Notes: generated from the sequence alone by a model not told the origin. DNA of 10,731 nt from Baffinella frigidus (GCA_026770585.1 MU646669.1:383177-393907); one strand, 5' to 3'; shown: positions 1 through 6,031, counted from the first letter of the stretch. Numbers and translations are program-made.

Positions 1-50
1 ACACTCGTCTTGTTGGACACGTCGGGGGACGCGCCGCCTGCCGCGGCCTC

Positions 51-113
51 GAAAGTCAACACTCGTCAACTTCACGAAAGTCAACACTCGTCAACTTCAC
101 AAAAGTCAACACG
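51..113. repeat. 25-bp tandem repeat, 2.5 copies
   Basis: Two adjacent identical 25-bp units (51-75 and 76-100) start GAAAGTCAACACTCGTC, followed by a 13-base partial third unit with one change. The unit carries AGTCAAC, a 7-mer that recurs through the window and is part of the splice donors at 4156 and 5664. A reading frame on the minus strand runs off the left edge upstream of this repeat (bases 50-1), but no clear acceptor supports it as an exon. Confidence 0.85.
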
Positions 114-683
114 GGCCTCCGGCGTCCTGACATGGGGGGCATCTCACATCCCCACGCCAGGTCTGAAGGCGAAATTGCATTTTACTACACGATCTTCCGA
201 GTAAAGTTGATTCTACCCGGAAAACACGCCAAAAGTGTTGGGAATTGGAGCTCTTTGCCGCCGCAATAACGTTATTTTTTTAAATTGTACCAGGATAAGC
301 CACATAGTGCGAACGAGTGTGTATGAAAATCCTTCTTCTGACCTGGCGTGGACACCTCCCATCCATCGCGTCACCTGACGGATTATATTTTTATCTTCGT
401 ATCCACCCTGGAGGGGACTTGCGGCCAATCCCGAATAACCCTTTATCGCAAAAGTTGACAGGATTTGTACCACTAAAATACTTATAAGACCGTTTTGTAC
501 CAGATCCATTCATCACGGGTGACTGAGGGCTCAGTCCTTTTCAAGGGGAGTTGACTTAAGAATGCTCAAAATACCCCCACCCTGCCTCCAGGGTGGACGT
601 TGTATACTTGGTGATATACGACTCTGGGTAGGTCCCTCGAGATTATCGTCTCTCTCGTGTGACCTCCCCAGACCCTGAGTCTA
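114..683. other. Non-coding stretch with weak inverted repeats
   Basis: No convincing gene. An imperfect inverted repeat pairs 152-169 with 331-351 (CCACGCCAGGTC core). The minus strand has a 98-codon open frame (213-509), but it has no recognisable domain and its composition matches surrounding non-coding DNA. Bases 599-632 are an inverted copy of the segment at 4941-4974 (CCTACCCAGAGTC...ACCAAGTATACAAC), so this is dispersed repeat sequence. Confidence 0.5.
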
Positions 684-823
684 TCATCCGGGGAAACCTA
701 TTTTTCTTTCATTTGATGGCAACGAAAATTACTACACAATTCGTTCTTATTAGTAATACAAAAGAATCTGTGTAGTAATTTTGATTGCCATCAAATGAAA
801 GAAAAATAGGTTTCCCCGGATAA
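684..823. mobile_element. 140-bp TIR element, family A, copy 1
   Basis: The ends are inverted repeats: the left begins TCATCCGGGGAAACC and the right ends GGTTTCCCCGGATAA, one mismatch in the terminal bases. The arms extend through CTATTTTTCTTTCATTTGATGG and the ACACA/TGTGT segment, so almost the whole element folds into a hairpin. There is no coding capacity, as expected of a non-autonomous MITE. A second copy of the same length is at 5763-5902 and a truncated one at 2335-2434. No transposase is visible in the window, so the superfamily is unassigned. Confidence 0.85.
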
Positions 824-852
824 ATTTTGCACGGCGCTCATTCTCAAGAATT

Positions 853-981
853 TCGTGCTGTACACCACAAGGCATTTCAAAACCTAACGCAGAAAGTGGT
901 TTGAACTCTGAAGCCGAGACTACGTGTGCTGTACAGCAGAAGGTGTTTTAAACACGGTACAATACAAGGTATTTTAAAGCC
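853..981. repeat. Degenerate direct repeat, about three copies
   Basis: Three related stretches occur at 855-884, 924-955 and 956-981. They share a pattern close to GTGCTGTACANCA-AAGG-RTTTTAAARCC. They are too diverged for a recent tandem array. The surrounding 826-1150 shows no gene. Confidence 0.5.
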
Positions 982-1153
982 TGAAAGTACGAAATGGCTC
1001 GAACGACAAGCCAACATCTGAGACATGATCTATTAGGTTACGGGACTATTGTCAAAACGCGTCGAATTCAGGGCGACTGGCACGCAGTCCACACAGTGCT
1101 CCGTAGCCTCCCGAGCGGCAGCGGACTACACAGGGATTTCGTGAATAACCCAT

Positions 1154-1293
1154 ACGTGGATAATCCATAGGACCCTACGGTAGGCTGTTTTCCCTACACA
1201 GGGAAAACATCTTCACAATCAAGCCATTTCCGGTTACCTTATCCGTAGGAACCCCCCTATGTCCCTACGGATTGCCTACCGTAGGGTCGTAGG
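1154..1293. mobile_element. Family B element (TTATCCGTAGG type) with nested hairpin
   Basis: The GACCCTACGGTAGGC stretch near 1171-1185 is the inverted partner of GCCTACCGTAGGGTC at 1274-1288. Between them lie a 10-bp-arm hairpin (TGTTTTCCCT / AGGGAAAACA, 1186-1209, loop ACAC) and the TTATCCGTAGGAACCCCC motif at about 1240. The latter motif also begins each 104-bp unit at 5373-5684 and is found inverted at 1484-1525. Exact ends are uncertain. The family may be related to family A, since both begin TTATCCG. Confidence 0.55.
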
Positions 1294-1401
1294 TCTTATT
1301 ACTTCGGGGTTATTCAAAATCCCCTGCGAAGTCCGCTATGTGCTAGACCGATCTGCGAAGCCCACAGAAACGGATAGGCTGAAGATGGGTTGTGGCCGCC
1401 G

Positions 1402-1440
1402 GGTTTGGGGTTTGGGGTTTGGGGTTTGGGGTTTGGGGGT
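1402..1440. repeat. GGGTTTG telomere-like array
   Basis: Perfect tandem GGGTTTGGGG-type repeats, directly followed by the ankyrin exon end read on the minus strand. The paralogous position (1637-1668) has a decayed GGGTTTCGGGTTTCGG version. On the G-rich strand these runs could form quadruplexes. Confidence 0.7.
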
Positions 1441-1443
1441 TGC

Positions 1444-1488
1444 CTTTGCAGAGGGCCGCTGCCGCTTCGGCGTTGCCGTGGAAAGCAA
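1444..1488 (-). pseudogene. Duplicated back half of the ankyrin exon
   Basis: The minus strand encodes AFHGNAEAAAALCK, the same as residues in the exon at 1672-1751, with almost identical bases. The exon start (acceptor, NTDGDTPLHIA) is missing. In its place is a family B inverted-repeat end (GTCCCTACGGATTGC). This is a truncated duplicate, and it has no acceptor of its own. Confidence 0.65.
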
Positions 1489-1671
1489 TCCGTAGGGACA
1501 TAGGTGGGGTTCCTACGGATAAGGTAACGGAAAGTCGGCCCGATTCGGGCGGGAAATCTCTTCGTAGTCCGCTGTGTTTTGGGCCGATCTGCAAAGCCCA
1601 CATATTGGATAGGCAGAAGATGGTTTTTGGCCGCCGGGTTTCGGGTTTCGGTTTTCGGTTTTGGGGGTTGC

Positions 1672-1751
1672 CTTTGCAGAGGGCCGCTGCCGCTTCGGCG
1701 TTGCCGTGGAAGGCTGCAATGTGGAGCGGGGTGTCGCCGTCGGTGTTCAAC
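1672..1751 (-). CDS. Ankyrin-repeat exon (partial gene)
   Basis: On the minus strand, a strong acceptor (TTTTTCCCCTTCAG) precedes G then LNTDGDTPLHIAAFHGNAEA and AAALCK. The DGDTPLHIAA...GN motif is the classic start and first helix of an ankyrin repeat (consensus DGxTPLHLAAxxGH), a protein-protein interaction module. About 26 residues are present, close to one 33-residue repeat. The downstream boundary is uncertain: after TGCAAAG the sequence reads GCAACC, which would need a GC donor, and then runs into CCCAAAC-type repeats. The reading frame stays open through those repeats to 1343, but I interpret that part as intron. Neighbouring exon starts at 1891, about 1968 and 2110 are decayed copies, so this may be a relic. 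Confidence 0.6.
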
Positions 1752-1841
1752 CTGAAGGGGAAAAACGCAAGGTTTGGTGTTAGTTTGTCTTGTTACGCAC
1801 TTTGGCGAAAATTGGAAACCGTGCCCGCTGTCCACTTTGTC

Positions 1842-1891
1842 AAAAACAGAAAGCTAAGATGTGGAGCGGCGTGTTGCTGTCGGTGTTCACT
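1842..1891 (-). pseudogene. Decayed ankyrin exon start, copy 2
   Basis: On the minus strand a good acceptor (TTGATTTTTCTTTCAG) is followed by A then VNTDSNTPLHILAFCF and a stop. It aligns with LNTDGDTPLHIAAFHG of the intact exon, but the frame closes after 16 codons. It has the same exon phase and the same upstream pyrimidine tract, so it is a tandem copy that lost coding potential. Confidence 0.55.
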
Positions 1892-1939
1892 CTGAAAGAA
1901 AAATCAAGCAAATATTCAGCATTTCTTCTAACGCATTTA

Positions 1940-1968
1940 GTCAACAGCGCAGTCGCCATCGCTGTTCA
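1940..1968 (-). pseudogene. Decayed ankyrin exon start, copy 3
   Basis: The minus strand reads VNSDGDCAVD then a stop, directly after GGCGAAG. It resembles NTDGDTPLH but has lost the TPLH core, the pyrimidine tract and one base at the boundary. This is the weakest copy of the series. Confidence 0.35.
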
Positions 1969-2076
1969 CTTCGCCAAACAACCGCACAGGGTTTAATCTG
2001 CCGAGGAGAGAGAGAGAAAAATGTGCGTTTATTACGCATCAAACCCAACATGGCCACACACACACTCAAGCGTTTG

Positions 2077-2110
2077 GTGTTACGTGTGCGTATCGCCGTC
2101 GGTGTTCAAC
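2077..2110 (-). pseudogene. Decayed ankyrin exon start, copy 4
   Basis: On the minus strand, acceptor TCTCTTTCCGTTTCAG is followed by G then LNTDGDTHT and a stop. The first 24 bases are nearly identical to the intact exon at 1751, including its phase, and then the sequence diverges. This shows that the acceptor and first codons were duplicated more faithfully than the rest. Confidence 0.5.
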
Positions 2111-2334
2111 CTGAAACGGAAAGAGAGGACTTTGTTACTGCCAACACGGCCGCCATGCCGCTGTCGAGCCAACTCGGCACATATAAGACAGTCAGGACCG
2201 GGATTGCGGTCCTGGCTTTTCATTTTAAAAGTGCATTTCCTTCAGGATTCAGGTTAAAGTTTTTTAAAATGTGTCCCGTCCTCGCTCGGTAGCGGCATGC
2301 ACCCCCGTCGAGGCTGCGTCTGAGCAGGGACGCA
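2111..2334. other. No gene seen
   Basis: Unique-looking DNA with a small imperfect hairpin at 2195-2214 (AGGACCG / CGGTCCT). If the ankyrin copies were once one gene, this would be upstream or intronic sequence. Confidence 0.4.
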
Positions 2335-2434
2335 GAAAATTACCACACAAATGCTGTAATTTCACTGATCAAAACGATCTGTGTAGTAATTTTCGTTGCC
2401 ATCAGATGAAAGAAAAATAGGTTTCCCCGGATAA
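2335..2434. mobile_element. 5'-truncated family A TIR element
   Basis: The right arm (TAATTTTCGTTGCCATCAGATG onward to GGTTTCCCCGGATAA) matches copies at 684-823 and 5763-5902. The left side starts inside the left arm at GAAAATTACCACACAA, so about 36 bases of the left end are missing. Confidence 0.75.
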
Positions 2435-2909
2435 GACCAGAGAATCTGATGCCCCACTCTGCTGTCGAGGGGCAAGAGCATGGAATCCAGACCCAACGAA
2501 CCCCTCGAAGCCCACCATGTGGCGCGAGGCTATCCATGCGAACAGAACAAAAGTCAAGTGTAAGGCTGGATTCTATGTGAGGACAGAATACAGAATACAG
2601 AATGCAAAGTTGCCGTAAAACGTTTTACGGCCACTTTGAGCTCGAATTGTGTGATACATAATGAAACGTTGCGTTTTTAATTGCATTATGTTTTGCCTCA
2701 AGATTTTTTAATGAAAACCTCAACTCGCAAGGTTTCGACATGATTCCCGTCTCAAAAATGTTTTATGTCTGAAACGTTGTGGTTTGCATGCAAATCTGCT
2801 CGGATTCGAAATACATGAAAGTCAATAAATGACTTTGCATTACGTATTTCGCGAATTAAAAAGACACATAGAATCCGCACTAAGCGTTTGTGTTGTAATT
2901 TTCATATGT
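2435..2909. other. AT-richer spacer, no gene
   Basis: It holds a short CAGAATA tandem run (2583-2602) and the palindrome at 2605-2638, both described separately where notable. No exon with paired splice signals was found on either strand. Confidence 0.45.
2605..2638. repeat. Near-perfect palindrome without loop
   Basis: Arms CAAAGTTGCCGTAAAAC (2605-2621) and GTTTTACGGCCACTTTG (2622-2638) pair at 16 of 17 positions with no spacer. It could be a cruciform former or an extreme mini-MITE. Confidence 0.8.
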
Positions 2910-2950
2910 TTGGTCACGTGGCGCCCGAAAAGCGGGCGCCACGTGACCAA
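2910..2950. repeat. Perfect 18-bp GC-rich hairpin
   Basis: TTGGTCACGTGGCGCCCG (2910-2927) pairs perfectly with CGGGCGCCACGTGACCAA (2933-2950) around a 5-base AAAAG loop. Each arm holds a CACGTG E-box-like core. No poly-T follows to suggest a terminator, and neighbouring sequence is not coding. Confidence 0.9.
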
Positions 2951-3227
2951 TTCTCCCCACACCACGCTACAATCGACCTTTTTTCTGTTCGCATGGCTAG
3001 CCTCGTGTGGGAGTAGGGTCTCGATGGCCACCGCGATGATTTTCACTCCAAAATTCGACGGGTTTGCGCCCAAACCTCGGGGAATTGACCTCCAGTCTCG
3101 CCAAATTGGCAAGACCACTCGCCAAATGGCAAGACCAACCCATGTGAGACAGAGCTAGGTTTCGGGTTCCGGGTTTCGGGATTCGGGTTCCGGGTTGCGG
3201 GGTTAGGTGCAAGGGGGTGCTCTTATG

Positions 3228-3263
3228 GCCATGTTGGGTTCACAGCTGTGAACTCAACATGGC
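3228..3263. repeat. Loopless palindrome followed by tandem copies
   Basis: GCCATGTTGGGTTCACAG (3228-3245) pairs with CTGTGAACTCAACATGGC (3246-3263), 17 of 18 positions. The GTTGGGTTCACAGC core is then repeated twice more directly to 3296. Confidence 0.85.
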
Positions 3264-3384
3264 TTTGTTGGGTTCACAGCATGTTGGGTTCACAGCAAGT
3301 ACTTGCGGGTACTTGCGGGGTTAGGGGCAAGGTTTTCGTCGCTATTACTTTTTCGGGGTGAGGGGCAAGGGGGCGGTACGCTCT

Positions 3385-3413
3385 GCCTAACACGGGTTGG
3401 TCCCGTGTGAGGC
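3385..3413. repeat. Short hairpin related to the GCCTCACACGGG box
   Basis: GCCTAACACGGG (3385-3396) pairs with CCCGTGTGAGGC (3402-3413) at 11 of 12 positions around TTGGT. The same box forms part of the conserved repeats at 3131 and 3691. Confidence 0.7.
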
Positions 3414-3518
3414 AAAACTAGGTTTCGGGTTCCGGGTTTCGGGGATAGGGGTAAGGGGGCGGTACTTGCTGTGTTTGGCGCCGTGGCCGAGCAGGGTCTC
3501 GGTCTGGTTTGGCTTCCG

Positions 3519-3694
3519 GTCTCGCCAATTTTATCTCAGAAAACGAGTTCTAAAACTCGTTTTCTTAAGCCAATTCCCCTACAAATTTGTCAACTTATGC
3601 GGAGAGTAAAGAATAAGTTGACGAATTTGTAAGGGAATTGACTTAAGAAAATGAGTTTTAGAACTCGTTTTTTGAGATAAAATTTGGGGAGACC
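3519..3694. mobile_element. 176-bp fold-back element
   Basis: Two arms of about 80 bp (3519-3598 and 3613-3694) are inverted copies: GGTCTCGCC / GGGGAGACC at the tips, then TTTTATCTCA, AAACGAGTTCTAAAACTC, TTCTTAAG, CAATTCCC, ACAAAT and GTCAACTTAT. Within each arm GAAAACGAGTT...AACTCGTTTTC is a nested palindrome. It has no coding capacity and interrupts a locally duplicated sequence (compare 3090-3140). This is a non-autonomous, MITE-like element; superfamily unassigned. Confidence 0.85.
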
Positions 3695-3850
3695 AACCCG
3701 TGTGAAACAGAGGTTTCAGGTTTCAGGTTTCGGGTTGAGGGTTTCGGGTTTCGGGTTGAGGGGCGTGGGGCAATTGGCGTAAGGCTCTGGCTCTGAGGGG
3801 GGGGCGGTACTTGCTGTGTTTGGCCCCGTGGCCGAGTAGGGTCTCGATCT

Positions 3851-4120
3851 GGTTGAGGGTTTAGTGTTTAGTGTTTAGTGTTTAGTGTTGAGTGTTTTAG
3901 TATTGAGTGTTGAGGGGTGAGTGTTTGGTGTGTAGTGTTTAGTGTTTAGTGTTTAGTGTTTAGTGTTTAGTTTCTTAGTGTTTAGTGTTCAGGGGTTAGT
4001 TTTTGTTGTTTAGTGAGGGATTTTGAGTGTTGAGTGTTGAGTGTTTACTGTTTAGTGTTTAGTGTTTAGTGTTAAGTGTTTAATGTTTAGTGTTTAGCGT
4101 TTAGTGTGTAGGGTTGAGGG
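3851..4120. repeat. GTTTAGT degenerate telomere-like array
   Basis: Dozens of heptamers GTTTAGT, with variants TTGAGTG, GTTTACT and GTTAAGT, run nearly continuously. They differ by one base from the TTTAGGG telomere repeat seen at 10417-10440. It is either an interstitial telomere-derived minisatellite that homogenised on TTTAGTG, or an unrelated satellite. Confidence 0.8.
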
Positions 4121-4156
4121 GTCAACTTCCTCGGGTTAAGTTAACTGTTGACTTAC

Positions 4157-4219
4157 CGCAGCCGCGTCACCCGACGAGGCCGCGAGGAAGAGCACGCTCG
4201 GGACCTCCTGCTCCTGCTC
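4157..4219 (-). CDS. Small ankyrin-like exon with perfect splice signals
   Basis: On the minus strand, CTCTCTCGCAG ends at 4220 and GTAAGTCAAC starts at 4156. The 63-nt exon between them reads EQEQEVPSVL and FLAASSGDAAA in phase 0 with no stop. LFLAASSGDAAA resembles the first helix of an ankyrin repeat (LHLAAxxGxxxxV), so it may belong with the ankyrin exon 2.4 kb downstream on the same strand; one short exon cannot prove it. Ankyrin repeats act as interaction scaffolds. The upstream intron side is a nearly 380-nt CT microsatellite. Confidence 0.55.
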
Positions 4220-4222
4220 CTG

Positions 4223-4476
4223 CGAGAGAGAGAGAGAGAGTCAGAGAGAGAGAGAGAGAGAGAGACATAGAGAGAGAGGGAGAGAGAGGGAGAGGGAGAG
4301 GGAGAGGGAGAGGGAGGGTGTGTGTGTGTGTGCGAGAGAGAGCGGGATAGAGACGCGTGTTAATGCGCGCGAGAGAGAGACGTATTAATGCGATATATAT
4401 AGAGAGAGACAGAGACGTATTAATGCGAGAGAGAGAGAGATAGAGAGAGAGAGAAAGAAAGAAGGAACCGTATTAA

Positions 4477-4542
<66 letters not shown>

Positions 4543-4600
4543 CGAGAGAGAGACCCGGATTAATACGAAAGAGAGAGAGCAAAAAACGAGTTTGTGGCAG
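4223..4600. repeat. GA/CT microsatellite punctuated by ATTAAT palindromes
   Basis: Purine-rich on the plus strand: long (GA)n runs, the longest from about 4480 to 4532, plus GGGAGA and a short (TG)n run at 4319-4331. Spaced through it at about 4356, 4383, 4418, 4471 and 4558 is a box close to CGTATTAATRCG, itself a 12-bp palindrome. Read on the minus strand it forms the polypyrimidine tract of the exon at 4157-4219. Confidence 0.9.
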
Positions 4601-4923
4601 ACGAACATTGCTGCACAAATGCTTCACTATTGCTAGTATGACCCAACTGTGTAGTAATTTTCTTTGCATAGTAATCTTTGTCGCCAATATTTTTGTTCGG
4701 TTCCGCAGCGGGAGGAGACACACGACCACTCGAGAATGCTGGAGGACCCTTTTTACATGTGGGGTTGTAAATATTTGTACCAGGATAAGGTGTTCCAACC
4801 TCGCGCCTGGCCAATATATGGCTAGTTACGTGACCAATCAACGCAAGTTACTACACAAATTTTAAAAACACATCGGTTTTAAATAGGCCCCTCTAGCATT
4901 CTCGTGTGGACACGAGAGCAGAA
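4601..4923. other. Spacer with family A-like fragments
   Basis: Bases 4621-4667 (TCACTATTGCTAGTATGACCCAAC, then TGTGTAGTAATTTTC) match 5226-5270. They resemble the internal part of family A elements, and ACTACACAAATTTT recurs at 4852. No exon is supported. Confidence 0.45.
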
Positions 4924-4994
4924 GATGCTCGAGAGAGTCACCTACCCAGAGTCATATATCACCAAGTATACAACGTATACGAAGATACACGCAC

Positions 4995-5053
4995 CTTCGA
5001 GGGTGATCGGCACATGAAGCTTCAAAGCCCCAATCAACCCTTCTGGCCTCGAG
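4995..5053 (-). CDS. Paralogous TLE-repeat exon, copy 1
   Basis: On the minus strand, acceptor GATAGTAAAG is followed by C, then SRPEGLIGALKLHVPITLE and a final G before GTGCGT. It aligns with SRPGRVIEALQIDVPMTLE of the next exon but lacks the GCGAAGAG bases that encode the last residues there, which changes the exit phase. Function unknown. It is probably one unit of a repeated domain; the weaker GTGCGT donor and altered phase suggest it may be decaying. Confidence 0.45.
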
Positions 5054-5153
5054 CTTTACTATCACCAGTACGACCCATGCTCTAGAGAGTCACCTACCCA
5101 GAGTCATATATCACCAAGTATGTGCCATACAACGTATACGAAGATACACTCAC

Positions 5154-5220
5154 CTCTTCGCCTTCGAGGGTCATCGGCACATCAATCTGCAAAGCCTCGA
5201 TCACTCGTCCCGGCCTCGAG
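5154..5220 (-). CDS. Paralogous TLEGEE-repeat exon, copy 2
   Basis: On the minus strand, acceptor AGTAAAG precedes C, then SRPGRVIEALQIDVPMTLE and GEE, then donor GTGAGTGTATC. The exon is 67 nt and open throughout. L[KQ]IDxP[IM]TLEGEE is shared with the exon at 5665-5742. No known domain is recognised; the acidic, beta-strand-like pattern is only suggestive of a repeated extracellular or adhesive module. Confidence 0.5.
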
Positions 5221-5333
5221 CTTTACTATCACTAGTATGACCCAAATGTGTAGTAATTTTCGTTGCCAGAAACAAATAATTTATTCTATTCCGCAGAACT
5301 ATTTGTTATGTGCGTTTCTGCAGTTAGACTCAC

Positions 5334-5372
5334 CTCGAATTTTCGGGCAGGAAATGCCCTATTTTCCGATAC
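5334..5372 (-). CDS. Possible 39-nt exon
   Basis: On the minus strand it lies between GGATAAG (end of a 104-bp unit) and GTGAGTCTAAC. It reads VSENRAFPARKFE without a stop. It stays in frame with the exon at 5665-5742 if the three units are spliced out together. Both flanking signals are good, but the peptide has no recognised homology, so it could be chance. Confidence 0.35.
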
Positions 5373-5684
5373 CTTATCCGTAGGAACCCCTCTATGTCCC
5401 TACGGGTTGCCTACCGTAGGGTCCTCGGTCTTATCTTTTAGGGGTTGTTGACTCACCTCCTCCTCGCCCTCGAGGGCTTATCCGTAGGAACCCCCCTATG
5501 TTCCTACGGGTTGCCTACCGTAGGGTCCTCGGTCTTATCTTTTAGGGGTTGTTGACTCACCTCCTCCTCGCCCTCGAGGGCTTATCCGTAGGAACCCCCC
5601 TATGTTCCTACGGGTTGCCTACCGTAGGGTCCTCGGTCTTATCTTTTAGGGGTTGTTGACTCACCTCCTCCTCGCCCTCGAGGG
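5373..5684 (-). repeat. Three tandem 104-bp units, each with exon end and splice donor
   Basis: Units 5373-5476, 5477-5580 and 5581-5684; the last two are identical and the first has two changes. Each starts CTTATCCGTAGGAACCCC (family B motif) and contains a CCTACGG...CCGTAGG inverted pair. On the minus strand each also contains CCCTCGAGGGCGAGGAGGAG (the TLEGEEE exon end) followed by GTGAGTCAACAACCCC. Each unit gives an 84-nt segment that begins GTGAGT and ends GGATAAG, so it could splice as an intron, leaving 20-nt micro-exons at 5561-5580 and 5457-5476. As 20 is not a multiple of 3, including one micro-exon shifts the frame; skipping both keeps it. Confidence 0.9.
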
Positions 5685-5742
5685 TGATCGGCTCGTCGAT
5701 CTTCAACACATGGAACGCGATCTCCTCCCCTCCGATCGACAC
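5665..5742 (-). CDS. IGGEEI...TLEGEEE exon (repeat-domain gene, partial)
   Basis: On the minus strand, acceptor GATCTCCAG leads into VSIGGEEIAFHVLKIDEP, then ITLEGEEE, then donor GTGAGTCAAC. The exon is 78 nt, 26 codons, phase 0 at both ends. Related exons are at 4995-5053, 5154-5220 (same C-terminal half) and 6032-6106 (same N-terminal half), so a repeat-containing protein is likely. The domain is not recognised. Upstream on the transcript side, only 18 bases from the acceptor, lies a family A element that would sit in the intron or have cut off its upstream part. Confidence 0.6.
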
Positions 5743-5762
5743 CTGGAGATCATGCGAGGGAT

Positions 5763-5902
5763 TTATCCGGGGAAACCTATTTTTCTTTAGTTTGAGGTCA
5801 ACGAAAATTACCACACGGTTCGTTCTTATTAGTAATATTAAAGCAGTTGTGTGGTAATTTTCGTGGCCACCAAACTGAAGAAAAATAGGTTTCCCCGGAT
5901 AA
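5763..5902. mobile_element. 140-bp TIR element, family A, copy 2
   Basis: Perfect terminal inverted repeats (TTATCCGGGGAAACC / GGTTTCCCCGGATAA) extend inward through CTATTTTTCTTYAGTTTG. Length equals copy 1, and the internal TTCGTTCTTATTAGTAATA is shared with it. It sits just outside the acceptor of the exon at 5665-5742. If transcribed, the arms would form a long RNA hairpin near the splice site. Confidence 0.9.
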
Positions 5903-6031
5903 GGATGATGATGAGATTCATTGGTCTACCCTTAGCTCTCATGATGGTTAAATAGTCTGGTACGTAGCCGTATTAGTAGTTAATAGCCTGTTACGTGGAT
6001 GTATTAAGGCTCTTCGAGGGTTATTCAAAAG

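Larger units (their letters stand above)
1225..1536. repeat. Long inverted repeat around a duplicated ankyrin exon piece
   Basis: About 50 bp at 1225-1275 (GGTTACCTTATCCGTAGG through CCCTACGGATTGC) is repeated in inverse at 1485-1536 (GCAATCCGTAGGG through GGATAAGGTAACGG). The enclosed DNA holds a GGGTTTGGGG array and, on the minus strand, the back half of an ankyrin exon. Either a composite element captured host exon sequence or two elements inserted in opposite orientation. Confidence 0.7.
1325..1710. repeat. Diverged tandem duplication of an exon-plus-intron segment
   Basis: Bases about 1325-1488 match about 1563-1713 at an offset of 228 to 236 bases. Shared landmarks, in order, are GTCCGCT, CCGATCTGCRAAGCCCACA, GGATAGGC, GGCCGCCGGGTTT, a GGGTTTNGGG array, and a nearly identical 45-base ankyrin exon end (TTGCCTTTGCAGAGGGCCGC onward). 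The first copy lacks the exon start, where the family B element sits instead. Confidence 0.75.
2951..3850. repeat. Diverged repeat block with GGTTTCGGGTTCCGGG arrays
   Basis: Three related units recur. Each has a GACCAACCCGTGTGA-like stretch (3131, 3398, 3691), then an ACAGAGCTAGG-like box, then GGTTTCGGGTTCCGGG runs, then GGGGCAAGGGGGCGGTAC. Two units end in TTGCTGTGTTTGG-CCGTGGCCGAG (3468 and 3812). A short duplication CGCCAAATTGGCAAGACCA lies at 3098-3137. No gene is supported. Confidence 0.65.
4924..5242. repeat. Tandem duplication of an exon-intron cassette, about 151 bp
   Basis: Copy 1 (4924-5076) and copy 2 (5077-5242) share, in order, GAGAGTCACCTACCCAGAGTC, ATATATCACCAAGTAT, AACGTATACGAAGATACAC, the exon, and CTCGAGCTTTACTATCAC. 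Copy 2 has 10 extra bases (GTGCCATACA region) and an 8-base difference at the exon end. An inverted partial copy lies at 599-632. Confidence 0.8.

Noticed and set aside
213-509. 98-codon minus-strand frame
   Set aside because: No domain, no splice context, biased by spacer sequence; a GTCAGGTGACG stretch vaguely like the IGGEEI exon acceptor was too weak to call.
1314-1835. 173- and 135-codon minus frames across the ankyrin remnants
   Set aside because: They read through telomere-like repeat and intron sequence (PKPQTPNPK...). Only the short ankyrin exon portion is credible.
4385-4841. Minus-strand open frames rich in Ser-Leu repeats
   Set aside because: They are translations of the CT microsatellite (SLSLSL) and continue into spacer; no real protein signal.
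5373-5684. CRISPR-like regular repeats
   Set aside because: The whole 104-bp unit is repeated with no unique spacers, in eukaryotic sequence.
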